A model generated the notes under the pieces. The model had not been told where the DNA came from, did no database searches, and saw only the letters and a list, made by a program, of their open reading frames with translations. Made by a program: the position numbers and the translations under genes. 64,000 nt of DNA, taken from the NCBI RefSeq assembly GCF_049896245.1, contig NZ_JAFCTX010000005.1, positions 62,001 through 126,000 on the forward strand, given 5' to 3'. The number at the start of each line of letters is the position of its first letter. Position 1 is the stretch's first letter. Positions 25,273 to 33,007 of this stretch are shown piece by piece. This stretch comes from Cypionkella sp049896245 (GTDB lineage Bacteria; Pseudomonadota; Alphaproteobacteria; Rhodobacterales; Rhodobacteraceae).

Positions 25273-25761
25273 TTAGCGCAGGGCGGCAAGGCGTTTGCGC
25301 AGATCAACCTCCAGCGCCACGCGGTCTTCGGGTTGCAGAAACGCCCCGAGTTCCACCTCGCGCCCGTTGCCCGTCAGGGTCAGGTAATCGGGCACCGGGC
25401 CTTTGGTTTTGTGTAAGGTGACGCGGACCCAATGCGGATTGGCTTGCCAATCTTGACGTTTGCCGCGCGGACCGTGGCGGGTGAGGTTGATCTGCGTAGC
25501 GGTAAGGGTCAGGTCTTCGAGGATCTCGCCGTCTTTGTAGCTGCGATTGAGCGCCCACCAGATGCCCCCGATGGCGGCAAGCAGGAAGGGCAGCAAGCCC
25601 CACAGGACGGGAGAGCCGATCAGCACCAGCAGGGGCAGGGCGATCAGCGCCGCCGTGGAGCCTACAAACCACACCATGCCGCGCCGGGGCAGCGAGCGGT
25701 AGGGCCACAGATGCAGGCGCTGGGTGTCATCGCCGGAAGGGGGAAGCCATTCGTAGGGCAT
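25273..25761 (-). CDS. DUF2244 domain-containing membrane protein
   Basis: A 162-residue protein with two adjacent membrane spans (MVWFVGSTAALIALPLLVLI and PVLWGLLPFLLAAIGGIWWA) and a C-terminal cytoplasmic domain with TQINLTRHGPRGKRQDWQAN and PEDRVALEVDLRKRLAALR, the DUF2244 signature. DUF2244 genes are frequently near cytochrome c oxidase genes in alphaproteobacteria, and here ctaD is two genes upstream. The ATG directly follows the TAA of the preceding gene, so translation is probably coupled. Function is unknown. Confidence 0.85.
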   Translation of the reverse strand: MPYEWLPPSGDDTQRLHLWPYRSLPRRGMVWFVGSTAALIALPLLVLIGSPVLWGLLPFLLAAIGGIWWALNRSYKDGEILEDLTLTATQINLTRHGPRGKRQDWQANPHWVRVTLHKTKGPVPDYLTLTGNGREVELGAFLQPEDRVALEVDLRKRLAALR

Positions 25762-26322
25762 TTATGTTTTTCGTCGCACGAGGGTTTGGGTCAGTCGGAT
25801 CACAGCTTGGACAAATGCAATGACCGCCAACAAAAGCAATAGCCCAATGCCGATGTTGCGAAGGATCTCGATGCTTGATGTGATGGCTGGCAGCCAGCGG
25901 ATAAATTGAGAATGATCTATGCTTCCGCTGTTCAGCGCCATCACTAACGCGGGTTGTAACACGAACGGAGTGCAGCTGAGGTAATAGGCGCCAAAAGCCA
26001 CAGGCAACAGTCGCGGCGGCAGCCCTCGCCCGAATGCGGTCACTGTCACCAGAATCGGAGTGAGGAAGAAGAACTGAAAGCCCAGTTTCTGCAAAGCTAC
26101 CGCATGGGAAACACTCGCTTGGATGGCGCGTCGGGCTGCGCTTTGTGTGGTAGCGGTGAGAACCTCTAGCCCGGTTGCTTTCATCCATTGCCCTACTCCC
26201 AAGAGAATGATGCCAATCATGATGCTGATAAGCGGAACTGCATGCTTGGTTTTGCGCCTGAGGATCAGCCAAAGCGCTACGGGCAGCACAAGCCAAGCGA
26301 CAAGAAAAATGGCGAGGGTCAT
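25762..26322 (-). CDS. Unrecognised integral membrane protein
   Basis: A 186-residue hydrophobic protein with about five predicted spans: MTLAIFLVAWLVLPVALWLI, LISIMIGIILLGVGQWM, FFFLTPILVTVTAFG, LLPVAFGAYYLSCTPFVLQ and NIGIGLLLLLAVIAFVQAVI. I do not recognise a family. The start was placed at an internal ATG because the alternative, 18 codons upstream, lies inside the ctaD terminator. Base composition is visibly more AT-rich than the flanking ctaD and DUF2244 genes, suggesting later acquisition. It lies downstream of the ctaD terminator and directly before the DUF2244 gene. Confidence 0.6.
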   Translation of the reverse strand: MTLAIFLVAWLVLPVALWLILRRKTKHAVPLISIMIGIILLGVGQWMKATGLEVLTATTQSAARRAIQASVSHAVALQKLGFQFFFLTPILVTVTAFGRGLPPRLLPVAFGAYYLSCTPFVLQPALVMALNSGSIDHSQFIRWLPAITSSIEILRNIGIGLLLLLAVIAFVQAVIRLTQTLVRRKT

Positions 26323-26362
26323 TGATGTGTTCCAAACGGTGGTTTGCACCCACCCTACATTT

Positions 26363-26392
26363 AAAAAGCCCCGCATCGCTGCGGGGCTTTTT
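26363..26392 (-). terminator. Rho-independent terminator of ctaD
   Basis: AGCCCCGCA and TGCGGGGCT form a strong stem with the short loop TCGC, flanked by AAAA on the left and TTTTT on the right. It lies 16 bases after the ctaD stop and can act in either direction. Confidence 0.92.
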
Positions 26393-26408
26393 CATCTCTA
26401 ACCGAAGC

Positions 26409-28079
26409 TTAGTGGCCGCGGTTGTGGTCCCAGTCGCTTTGCTTGGGAAGCTGCTCGAACGTGTGTTCGGGCGGCGGGCAGGGCAGGGTCCATTCCAAAG
26501 TGTCGGCGTATTCGTTCCAGTAGTTGTTCTGGGTGATCTTCTTGCCCCAGAGCAGCGAATAGAACATCACGCCGATGAAGAACACGAACGACGCGAAAGA
26601 CAGGAACGCCCCCATCGACGAGACATAGTTCCAGAAGGCGTAAGCCTCGGGGTAGTCGATGTAGCGGCGCGGCATGCCTTGACGACCGAGGAAGTGCTGC
26701 GGGAAGAAGGTGACATTCGATCCGATGAACATCATGGCAAAGTGCAGCTTGCCTGCCCATTCCGGATATTCACGCCCCGACATCTTGCCGAACCAGAAGT
26801 AAATCCCGGCAAAGATGCCGAACACAGCACCCAGAGACATCACGTAGTGGAAGTGGGCGATGACGTAATAGGTGTCGTGATAGGCGCGGTCTACCGGGGC
26901 TTGGCTTAGCACGATGCCAGTCACGCCGCCGACAGTGAACAGGAACAAGAAGCCAAACGCCCAGAGCATCGGGGTTTTCAGCTCGATCGAGCCGCCCCAC
27001 ATCGTGGCGATCCAAGAGAAGATCTTGATGCCAGTTGGCACCGCGATCACCATTGTGGCCAGCATAAAGTAGCTTTGCTGGTTCAGCGACATGCCCACCG
27101 TATACATGTGGTGCGCCCAGACCACGAAGCCCAGCACGCCAATCGCGACCATGGCGTAAACCATCGGCAGGTAGCCGAAGATTGGTTTGCGCGAGAAGGT
27201 CGAGATCACCTGGCTGACGATGCCGAAGGCCGGGATCACGATGATATAGACTTCCGGGTGGCCAAAGAACCACAGGATATGCTGATACAGGATCGGGTCA
27301 CCGCCGCCAGCAGGGTCGAAGAAGGTGGTGCCGAAGTTACGGTCGGTCAGCAGCATGGTGATCGCACCCGCCAGAACCGGCAGCGCCAGCAGGATCAGCC
27401 ATGCGGTCACGAAGATCGACCAGCCAAACAACGGCACTTTATGCAGGGTCATCCCCGGTGTGCGCATGTTCAGGAACGTGGTGATCATGTTGATCGCGCC
27501 CAAAATCGACGAGGCACCAGAGAGGTGGACTGCGAAGATCGCAAGGTCCATCGAGTAGCCGCTTTCGCGCGTGGACAGCGGCGGGTAGAGCACCCAGCCG
27601 ACGCCTGCGCCCAACTGGTCCTCACCACCCGGAGCAAACAAGGAGGCGACAGCCAGCGAGGTGCCAGCCACATACATCCAGTAAGACAGGTTGTTCATCC
27701 GCGGGAACGCCATATCTGGCGCACCGATTTGCAGCGGCATGAAGTAGTTGCCAAAGCCGCCGAACAGCGCCGGGATCACCACGAAGAACATCATCAAGAT
27801 GCCGTGCGCGGTGACGGTTGCGTTCCATACATGGCCGTTGGGGGTGCATTCGCGCGAAGCATCCGCGACAAAACGCATCCCCTCCATGCACATATACTGC
27901 ACACCCGGCTCCATCAGTTCGAGCCGCATGTAGACCGTGAAGATCACCGAAATCAGGCCAACAAGGCCCGAGGTGAACAGATAGAGGATTCCGATATCCT
28001 TATGGTTCGTCGACATGAACCAGCGGGTAAAAAAGCTGCGTTGCTCATGGTCGTGGCCATGGATGGCTGCGTCGGCCAT
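26409..28079 (-). CDS. ctaD: Cytochrome c oxidase subunit I (aa3-type)
   Basis: Catalytic subunit of the aa3 terminal oxidase in the inner membrane, 556 residues and twelve spans. Visible features are WFMSTNHKDIGILYLFT (start of the fold), TAHGILMMFFVVIPALFGGF (heme a ligand His), ILWFFGHPEVYIIVIPAFG (CuB His and the His-Tyr crosslink), WAHHMYTVGM (CuB histidines), IKIFSWIATMWGG (K-channel) and YYVIAHFHYVMSLG (heme ligands). The D-channel motif GNYFMPLQIGAPDMAFPR has the Asn/Asp residues. An FnrL-like box lies about 105 bp upstream. No other oxidase subunit genes adjoin it, as is common for ctaD in Rhodobacter relatives. Confidence 0.97.
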   Translation of the reverse strand: MADAAIHGHDHEQRSFFTRWFMSTNHKDIGILYLFTSGLVGLISVIFTVYMRLELMEPGVQYMCMEGMRFVADASRECTPNGHVWNATVTAHGILMMFFVVIPALFGGFGNYFMPLQIGAPDMAFPRMNNLSYWMYVAGTSLAVASLFAPGGEDQLGAGVGWVLYPPLSTRESGYSMDLAIFAVHLSGASSILGAINMITTFLNMRTPGMTLHKVPLFGWSIFVTAWLILLALPVLAGAITMLLTDRNFGTTFFDPAGGGDPILYQHILWFFGHPEVYIIVIPAFGIVSQVISTFSRKPIFGYLPMVYAMVAIGVLGFVVWAHHMYTVGMSLNQQSYFMLATMVIAVPTGIKIFSWIATMWGGSIELKTPMLWAFGFLFLFTVGGVTGIVLSQAPVDRAYHDTYYVIAHFHYVMSLGAVFGIFAGIYFWFGKMSGREYPEWAGKLHFAMMFIGSNVTFFPQHFLGRQGMPRRYIDYPEAYAFWNYVSSMGAFLSFASFVFFIGVMFYSLLWGKKITQNNYWNEYADTLEWTLPCPPPEHTFEQLPKQSDWDHNRGH

Positions 28080-28182
28080 TGGCGTCTCCCGTTGTCAATG
28101 TGTTCTTGCCCGTGCATGGGAAGCCCACACCGGATTATAAGATGTATCTAGATCGCAGGCCGGGGCAGGGCAATGTCAGAGT

Positions 28183-28196
28183 TTGATCTGCGTCAA
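28183..28196. promoter_or_regulatory. FnrL/FNR-type box upstream of ctaD
   Basis: TTGATCTGCGTCAA matches the FNR consensus TTGAT-N4-ATCAA at nine of ten fixed positions. It lies in the 229-bp gap between lipB and ctaD, both on the minus strand, so ctaD is the likely target. In Rhodobacter-type bacteria FnrL responds to low oxygen and lowers aa3 oxidase expression while raising cbb3. The match is seen; the regulatory effect is inferred. Confidence 0.75.
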
Positions 28197-28308
28197 TTTT
28201 TCCTGATCTGGCGCGGGGATGCGACAGGGTTTGCTTGAAAAATGCGCCGGAAAACAACTGAGTGTTTCAGGGGGTATCTTCATCACACGGAGTAGTCCCG
28301 TGCACAGA

Positions 28309-28962
28309 TCACGGAAAGAATCGCGGAAAAGTCTTCAGCAGGGCGGCATCCAGATCGGCCATGCTCACTGGCAGGCCAAGATCCACCAGGCTGGTGACGC
28401 CATGATCGCGGATGCCGCAGGGCACGATGCCAGCGAAATGCGACAGGTCGGGCTCGACATTGATCGAGATGCCATGAAACGACACCCAGCGCCGCAACTT
28501 CACGCCGATGGCCGCAATCTTATCTTCGCGCGGGGTTCCATCCGGGTTGGCAGGAAGGTCAGGGCGCACCACCCAAACGCCAACCCGGCCCGAGCGCCGT
28601 TCGCCCTTTACGTTGAACTCGTCCAGCGTCGCGATCACCCAGTTTTCCAATGCACAGACGAATTGGCGCACATCGCGGCCACGCTGGTTCAGATCCAGCA
28701 TGGTGTAGGCGACGCGCTGACCGGGGCCGTGATAGGTGTATTGGCCGCCACGCCCGGCCTGAAACACTGGGAAACGCGCGGGGTCGGTCAGGTCGGCAAG
28801 TTTGGCCGAGGTACCTGCGGTGTAAAGCGGCGGATGTTCAAGCAGCCAAACCGCCTCAGGTGCCTCGCCTGCGGCAATCGCCGCCGCACGGGCTTCCATC
28901 GCAGCCAAGGTCTCTAAGTAGGGCGCAAGCCCCGAAAGATGCTGCCATTGCACGGGATTCAT
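28309..28962 (-). CDS. lipB: Lipoyl(octanoyl) transferase LipB
   Basis: Transfers octanoate from acyl carrier protein to the lipoyl domains of 2-oxoacid dehydrogenases. The 217-residue protein carries LEHPPLYTAGTSAKLADL, RGGQYTYHGPGQRVAYTMLD, the catalytic lysine in AAIGVKLRRWVSFHG and the catalytic cysteine in FAGIVPCGIRDHGVTSL. The ATG giving MNPVQWQHLSG was chosen because the upstream extension is not family-like. It diverges from tRNA-Leu. Confidence 0.95.
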   Translation of the reverse strand: MNPVQWQHLSGLAPYLETLAAMEARAAAIAAGEAPEAVWLLEHPPLYTAGTSAKLADLTDPARFPVFQAGRGGQYTYHGPGQRVAYTMLDLNQRGRDVRQFVCALENWVIATLDEFNVKGERRSGRVGVWVVRPDLPANPDGTPREDKIAAIGVKLRRWVSFHGISINVEPDLSHFAGIVPCGIRDHGVTSLVDLGLPVSMADLDAALLKTFPRFFP

Positions 28963-29109
28963 CGGCGCGCTCCTTATCCGTTGCGACACATCTGGCGCGG
29001 GCAGAGCCGAAACGCAACCGCGCTGGCCCGTGTGGATCAAACCATGCAGAATCCCCCTTTTCATCGCGCCATTGTGCGGCTACACAACCGCCACCTTGCC
29101 GGATCAAAT

Positions 29110-29196
29110 GCGGATGTGGCGGAATTGGTAGACGCGCAGCGTTGAGGTCGCTGTTCTTTAATCGGAGTGAAAGTTCGAGTCTTTTCATCCGCACCA
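29110..29196 (+). tRNA. tRNA-Leu (anticodon GAG)
   Basis: A class II tRNA of 87 nt with CCA encoded. Acceptor GCGGATG pairs with CATCCGC. The anticodon stem CAGCG/CGCTG closes the loop TTGAGGT, with GAG at 29144-29146. The long variable arm TTCTTTAATCGGAGTGA and T-arm AAGTTCGAGTCTT follow. The last 14 bases, including CCA, form part of the attachment-site repeat; integration leaves this copy intact. Confidence 0.96.
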
Positions 29197-29206
29197 ATCC
29201 GGCAAG
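29183..29206 (+). other. attL: left attachment-site core repeat
   Basis: 24 bases from TTTCATCCGCACCA through ATCCGGCAAG are repeated perfectly and in the same orientation 16.65 kb to the right. The repeat covers the 3' acceptor end of tRNA-Leu(GAG) and ten bases beyond it, the classical target for tyrosine-integrase elements. Confidence 0.93.
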
Positions 29207-29252
29207 TTAAGTTATTGATTTCATTGACGGCCGCATTTTTCAGCCCGTTTTG

Positions 29253-29270
29253 GCCCATGAATTAGCCCCC
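29253..29270 (+). repeat. 18-bp subterminal direct repeat, left copy
   Basis: GCCCATGAATTAGCCCCC occurs here, 46 bp inside the attL core, and again at the right end in the same orientation. Placement on both sides of the joined core fits integrase arm-type binding sites. The left copy also supplies the stop codon of the excisionase-like gene. Confidence 0.75.
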
Positions 29271-29450
29271 ACTTTCAACGGCGGTAGACTCGATATAGGC
29301 TACCACCTCGGCGGTTTTGACGAGGGAGACGCCGCCCGGCTTGTAGTGCCGGATTGCGCCCTTTTTAATCCAGTTGCGGATCGTGTCATGCGCCACACTA
29401 AAGCGGCTTTCCACATCGCACATGCGGGTGAAGATCGGTTCGGGCGTCAC
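29262..29450 (-). CDS. Helix-turn-helix protein, excisionase-like
   Basis: A 62-residue DNA-binding protein. RFSVAHDTIRNWIKKGAIRH is a MerR/AlpA-type winged-helix recognition segment, followed by the wing KPGGVSLVKTAEVVAYIES. Size and position next to the attachment site suit a recombination directionality factor, though a general regulator is possible. The start is GTG overlapping the preceding stop (GTGA), with AGGAGGA six bases upstream. It is the last gene of the leftward early block. Confidence 0.75.
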   Translation of the reverse strand: MTPEPIFTRMCDVESRFSVAHDTIRNWIKKGAIRHYKPGGVSLVKTAEVVAYIESTAVESGG

Positions 29451-29872
29451 TCTGCATCCTCCTGCGGTGGGGGCGGGGCGGGAATGCGGTCTGGACGATA
29501 GCCGATGCTTTTGAGGTATTCAGCTGGCAGAGATTGCCAGTCGAAATCATCCTTAAACTTGCCGCACCGAAACTTTGCTTTCGTGGCGGGAAAACCGGGC
29601 GGCGGCATATAGCTGCTGAATGATATGTCCATTGATCGCAAAACATCTGCGCCTGAAACCAACCCGTTAGCAGAACAGCCTCCAGTTAGGCCTTCACTGC
29701 TATCCCAATGGTCACACCCGCCGCAGCATGGCCCGAATTCCCAGTATAGCGCATCGCAAGTTTGCTGATACTTGACCTGCCAAGCCGCATCATCCATGCG
29801 CCGAAGTTCTTTCACTGACGCGGCTCGACGGCGCTCCATTTCGTCAGCGGAATATTTGGACCATTTCCCCAT
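29447..29872 (-). CDS. Element protein of unknown function, cysteine-rich centre
   Basis: A 141-residue protein. A basic N-terminal helix (SADEMERRRAASVKELRRMD) is followed by a cluster EFGPCCGGCDHWDSSEGLTG, continuing GCSA and later FRCGKF, which could hold a metal ion. The tail is proline-rich (APPPPQ). The ATG overlaps the upstream stop as TGATG, with AAGGAGG six bases before. I do not recognise the family. It lies in a block where each gene overlaps the next by one to four bases. Confidence 0.7.
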   Translation of the reverse strand: MGKWSKYSADEMERRRAASVKELRRMDDAAWQVKYQQTCDALYWEFGPCCGGCDHWDSSEGLTGGCSANGLVSGADVLRSMDISFSSYMPPPGFPATKAKFRCGKFKDDFDWQSLPAEYLKSIGYRPDRIPAPPPPQEDAE

Positions 29873-30240
29873 CACACCCCTCCTTCATGCGCCGTGGGCT
29901 GGGCGATCAGGGCGCGGAGGATGGCGATCAACCATGCTCGGGCGGGTGTTTCGGCCCAGCCAGTATGCCGTTCCGTGCCGTCATCATCCGCGATAATTGG
30001 TATCAGCCTCTCTATCTCAACAACCCATATTGTTCGCCGACCCCTGCTGCTGATTTCAACTGCCGTCCATTTATCCGCGACAGCCTCATGCAGCGCCTTG
30101 GCCGCGTCGAGTGAACCTTCGTAAGCCATTATTGCCAATCCGGGATATGCAAACACGCCATCCCATTCGCCGGGGTGCATATCCCCCGCCTCCACCCGTT
30201 CAAGCAGGGCTTGCAGCGCGGCGGTCTGTGGGTGCGTCAT
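29872..30240 (-). CDS. Element protein of unknown function (phage early-type)
   Basis: A 122-residue protein with AALQALLERVEAGDMHPGEW at the N-terminus and a C-terminal ETPARAWLIAILRALIAQ helix. This layout is common among small early proteins of alphaproteobacterial phages, but its function is unknown. The ATG overlaps the upstream stop (ATGA), which decides against the longer open frame. No signal or membrane segment is seen. Confidence 0.7.
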   Translation of the reverse strand: MTHPQTAALQALLERVEAGDMHPGEWDGVFAYPGLAIMAYEGSLDAAKALHEAVADKWTAVEISSRGRRTIWVVEIERLIPIIADDDGTERHTGWAETPARAWLIAILRALIAQPTAHEGGV

Positions 30241-30611
30241 GGGGCCACCCCGCGCGATCTGATGGCGGCGGCTAAATCTTCGCGGTGGGCGTCGTCGCAT
30301 ATCTTCGCACACGCCTCCACCGCCTTATCCACGGCTTCACGGCGCTCCCGCATTTCGCGCAATCGGTTTTTCAGCAGGCCCTCGACGGGTGCCGCAGACA
30401 TTTCGCGCATGGCTTCGTTCTCGACGCGCAAGAAGTCGCGTTCTGCGATGAGGTCTTGCACGGCGCGTTCGTGATCTGCGAGGGTGATAAGCTGGCCAGA
30501 GCGGTAGGCGCTGCACAGGGCGCGCTCAAATAGGTTTGAAAACGGGCTGTGGTCCTGCGAAGTTGTTTCCATCGCAACCAGCCGCGCGGCTAGGGCGGTA
30601 TCGGGGGTCAT
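30237..30611 (-). CDS. Element protein with coiled-coil segment
   Basis: A 124-residue, largely helical protein. Residues about 48-110 (ERAVQDLIAERDFLRVENEA, then LKNRLREMRERREAVDKAVE) read as a coiled coil, and the tail has CAKICDDAHRED. The arrangement is typical of small phage early proteins, but no function is known. The start overlaps the stop of the gene upstream by ATGA. Confidence 0.68.
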   Translation of the reverse strand: MTPDTALAARLVAMETTSQDHSPFSNLFERALCSAYRSGQLITLADHERAVQDLIAERDFLRVENEAMREMSAAPVEGLLKNRLREMRERREAVDKAVEACAKICDDAHREDLAAAIRSRGVAP

Positions 30612-30883
30612 GGCGTCTCCAATGCGGCGAGGGCGGCTTTAAGTTGCTCAAACATCGGTCCGTGCATTGGAACGAAATGCAGCACGGCACTTGCGATCAT
30701 TATCAGCACCGCAATCTCCGGCAGCTTTTTGGCTTCGGCCAGCAGTTCGGCGGGGGTGGCTTCGAGGGGCAGGGCGCGAATGGCTTTCCCCGCAACATGG
30801 TATGCACCGCCTTTAGCATTGTCTGCTGCATCCGCCGCTCTCGCCCGCATCGCAGCGGCTTGTAGGTGGGGGGTGGGGGTCAT
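30608..30883 (-). CDS. Element protein of unknown function with one hydrophobic segment
   Basis: A 91-residue protein with an alanine-rich helical start (AAAMRARAADAADNAKGGAY) and one hydrophobic stretch, IAVLIMIASAVLHFVPM, that could span the membrane. No family is recognised. It overlaps both neighbours by four bases within the early block. Confidence 0.6.
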   Translation of the reverse strand: MTPTPHLQAAAMRARAADAADNAKGGAYHVAGKAIRALPLEATPAELLAEAKKLPEIAVLIMIASAVLHFVPMHGPMFEQLKAALAALETP

Positions 30884-31053
30884 TTGCGGCTCTGGTTCTG
30901 CTTGCGGGCAGCTTTGATCTTGCTGCGATCTTTAGTGGCCTTCTTGGGTTCTGGCCCGCGTGGCCTTCCCCATTCGTGGCGGGGCTGGGCATCGTGGGCG
31001 GCCATAACTGCCATTGCTACTGCCGCCCATTGGCTGCGAGTACTGCTTTCCAT
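30880..31053 (-). CDS. Small basic element protein
   Basis: A 57-residue protein: MESSTRSQWAAVAMAVMAAH followed by a strongly basic tail (RGPEPKKATKDRSKIKAARK). It could bind nucleic acid. The ATG overlapping the upstream stop as TGATG was preferred over a start 18 codons earlier that would run into the next gene. No family is recognised. Confidence 0.55.
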   Translation of the reverse strand: MESSTRSQWAAVAMAVMAAHDAQPRHEWGRPRGPEPKKATKDRSKIKAARKQNQSRK

Positions 31054-31598
31054 CACTCCCCCTTCCCTGCGGGTGCGCGCAGTGCGGCACGGGAAAACTT
31101 CAACCATCGCGCCTGTAATTCCGGGCTTTGGTCTCCAAACGCCTCATATGTGCGGCCCTCTGCAACGCTGTCAGGTGTCCCCGCGTCCACCGCTTCTTCG
31201 CGCCACATCGCCGCAGCAATTGCCGCCTCTGCGATCTTGTCGCTCGGGGCGGTGATGGTGATGGCCGACATGATGCGGGCGTCGTAGTTGGCTTGGGCAG
31301 CGGCTTGGGCGAGTTCGATGGTGGTGTACCATTCATCTCGGGATGTCCATCCAGCACCCTTTTGACCATGATATGACTTAATGACGTCACCAGACTTAGA
31401 GCAAAACCATAACCCCTGTTTACCAGCGTCATTGTCTGCCGGATACCACACCAGCGGCTTCACCGTCACCCGCCCCTCGGCTGCGTCGAGGGCGGCGACA
31501 GCACGGCGCAATTCGTCGGCGATTGCATGGCGTCGAGACGTCATGTCTGTATCTCTGATTTGATCTATCAGTCTGTTTATTCTAGGCATATCCGTCAT
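31053..31598 (-). CDS. Element protein of unknown function (phage early-type)
   Basis: A 181-residue soluble protein. The middle portion, VKPLVWYPADNDAGKQGLWF, then KGAGWTSRDEWYTTIELAQA and AAQANYDARIMSAI, is the pattern of many phage early proteins that end in an array of short helices and the words 'LVW...YDARI'. The biochemical role of that family is not known. The C-terminal part is helical, with SPELQARWLKFSRAALR. It overlaps its upstream neighbour by ATGA. Confidence 0.7.
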   Translation of the reverse strand: MTDMPRINRLIDQIRDTDMTSRRHAIADELRRAVAALDAAEGRVTVKPLVWYPADNDAGKQGLWFCSKSGDVIKSYHGQKGAGWTSRDEWYTTIELAQAAAQANYDARIMSAITITAPSDKIAEAAIAAAMWREEAVDAGTPDSVAEGRTYEAFGDQSPELQARWLKFSRAALRAPAGKGE

Positions 31599-32143
31599 TG
31601 TCCTGTCTCCCCGTCGATGATGGCGCGTATTTCGTTTTCGTGGACGTATCCGCTCAATTTGTTCAGTTGCCGCAGCAGTGCAGTCGTCACTACCCGCGTA
31701 TCCGCTGCGGGCTGTGGAGCCATAACCAACCGATGCGGTTCAGTTGCATCATCAAGCGCCGCCATGAGTTCCGGGTATTCATATTTATCTGGCTGATCGG
31801 GGCGGGCGGCGAGGGCTTGCGTCATTTTAGTGAGGCTGATTTTCAACCCGGTTACGATCAGGCTTTGCCCAGCCAAAATGCCCGGAGTTGCCCGCATAGC
31901 TTCAATGTCAGCAATCGCAGATTTGTAACCATCTACATATCCTCGGTCGCGCCCCGCCACATAGTCAGCGCTGGGAGCCAGATCGGCGCGGCGGTTCCAT
32001 GCGGCGGCATCGTCAGCATTTCCACCGCAATCCATACACCCCGGCGAGTAGCTTTTTGTGCCATCGGCATCGGCACAATACGAAAACTCAGGATCAGTGT
32101 TCGCCGACCCACAAAATGGGCAGGGCTTCAATTCGGCGATCAT
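31595..32143 (-). CDS. Lar-like restriction alleviation family protein
   Basis: A 182-residue protein whose first 55 residues carry the Lar/zinc-ribbon pattern: LKPCPFCGSANTDPEF, then YSPGCMDCGGNADDAAAWNR, giving two CxxC pairs and the terminal AAWNRR that marks the family. In lambdoid Rac the homologue Lar modifies type I restriction. Here an antirestriction role is only inferred, because many phage proteins share the ribbon. The C-terminal 120 residues are helical and unrelated. Confidence 0.75.
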   Translation of the reverse strand: MIAELKPCPFCGSANTDPEFSYCADADGTKSYSPGCMDCGGNADDAAAWNRRADLAPSADYVAGRDRGYVDGYKSAIADIEAMRATPGILAGQSLIVTGLKISLTKMTQALAARPDQPDKYEYPELMAALDDATEPHRLVMAPQPAADTRVVTTALLRQLNKLSGYVHENEIRAIIDGETGQ

Positions 32144-32637
32144 GTATTCGGCTCCTTGTCGGTTGTGAGGGCGGCGCGGGCGACAGCAGGTGCAAACCGT
32201 CCGATTTCCTCAAGCGATGTTTCGCCCATGCCCTCGGCAATATCTTCCATCGCCTCGGTCAGTGCGGCAATGCGGGCCTGTGCGGCGGCCTCGGCTGCCC
32301 GCAGCGGCAGAGTCTCACGCAGATGTTTGTTGGCCATTGAGTTATATCTGCCCTGTAAGTCGTCTTGATCGGCCCGCAGCGTGGCGATTTTGTCGAGTGC
32401 TACGTTCCATTTATCCTGCGCCGCGCGACACAACCTATTCATCGTCGCAAAATTTTCCTTCGACTCCGCGAGTTCCGCCCGCAGCGTGGCGTTCTCGGCG
32501 GCGAGGGTGGTGAGCATGTCGGCGGCATCGGCGCAAAGCTTGTCAGGCGTTGATCCGTCGCCAAGCCATGCCGCGCGACGGTCTTTCAGAGCGTCGATGA
32601 TCTGCGCCACCGCTTCCGGCGTGAGGGGAGGGGTCAT
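32140..32637 (-). CDS. Element protein with long coiled coil
   Basis: A 165-residue helical protein. Residues about 40-135 form a coiled coil (LTTLAAENATLRAELAESKE, then KIATLRADQDDLQGRYNSMA and AAQARIAALTEAMEDIAEGM). This type is common in phage early regions, but no function is established. It overlaps genes on either side by four bases. Confidence 0.68.
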   Translation of the reverse strand: MTPPLTPEAVAQIIDALKDRRAAWLGDGSTPDKLCADAADMLTTLAAENATLRAELAESKENFATMNRLCRAAQDKWNVALDKIATLRADQDDLQGRYNSMANKHLRETLPLRAAEAAAQARIAALTEAMEDIAEGMGETSLEEIGRFAPAVARAALTTDKEPNT

Positions 32638-32834
32638 GGGGTGGCCTCGATTTCAGCCGCGTTGATTGCATCGGTGATTATCTTGCCAAGCCGCACCTGC
32701 AAATTCCTATCGCGCAGCGTGTCGTCATGGCACAGAAACGCGACCTGCCCGACCATCTTGCCCTTCGCGCCAAGAAGCAAAACACCGCCGCCGACCACAC
32801 TAGAATAAGCGCCCTCTTTCGCCGTGATTTTCAT
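32634..32834 (-). CDS. Small element protein of unknown function
   Basis: A 66-residue protein, MKITAKEGAYSSVVGGGVLL followed by LGAKGKMVGQVAFLCHDDTL and a short helical end. It looks like a small beta-rich fold. No family is recognised. The ATG overlaps the stop of the upstream 57-codon gene (TGATG). Confidence 0.6.
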   Translation of the reverse strand: MKITAKEGAYSSVVGGGVLLLGAKGKMVGQVAFLCHDDTLRDRNLQVRLGKIITDAINAAEIEATP

Positions 32835-33007
32835 CAGATCAGTCCTTTCTCTAGCGCCAGCGGCTCAGGGATTGTCAGGGTGATGCCGTCAAATTCAGCG
32901 CCAGATTTTGGCACCCACACTGGCTTCTTTTCGCCAGCGTCCAGAAGCCAAGCTTTTTCCGTTTCGTGGACAAGGCGGGCTTCAATGTCGATCAGGTTAG
33001 ATTTCAT
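32834..33007 (-). CDS. Small element protein (57 residues)
   Basis: A short gene in the gap-free early block: MKSNLIDIEARLVHETEKAW, LLDAGEKKPVWVPKSGAEFD, GITLTIPEPLALEKGLI. The central ETEKAWLLDAGEKKPVWVPK reads like a compact SH3-like beta-barrel (a phage protein type with 'wVPKS'). The start overlaps the stop of the gene upstream and its stop overlaps the next start, which supports it as real despite its size. Function is unknown. Confidence 0.7.
   Translation of the reverse strand: MKSNLIDIEARLVHETEKAWLLDAGEKKPVWVPKSGAEFDGITLTIPEPLALEKGLI

Noticed and set aside
27075..28151. 358-codon open frame antisense to ctaD
   Set aside because: It mirrors the conserved ctaD gene and has low-complexity, charged composition without recognisable features.
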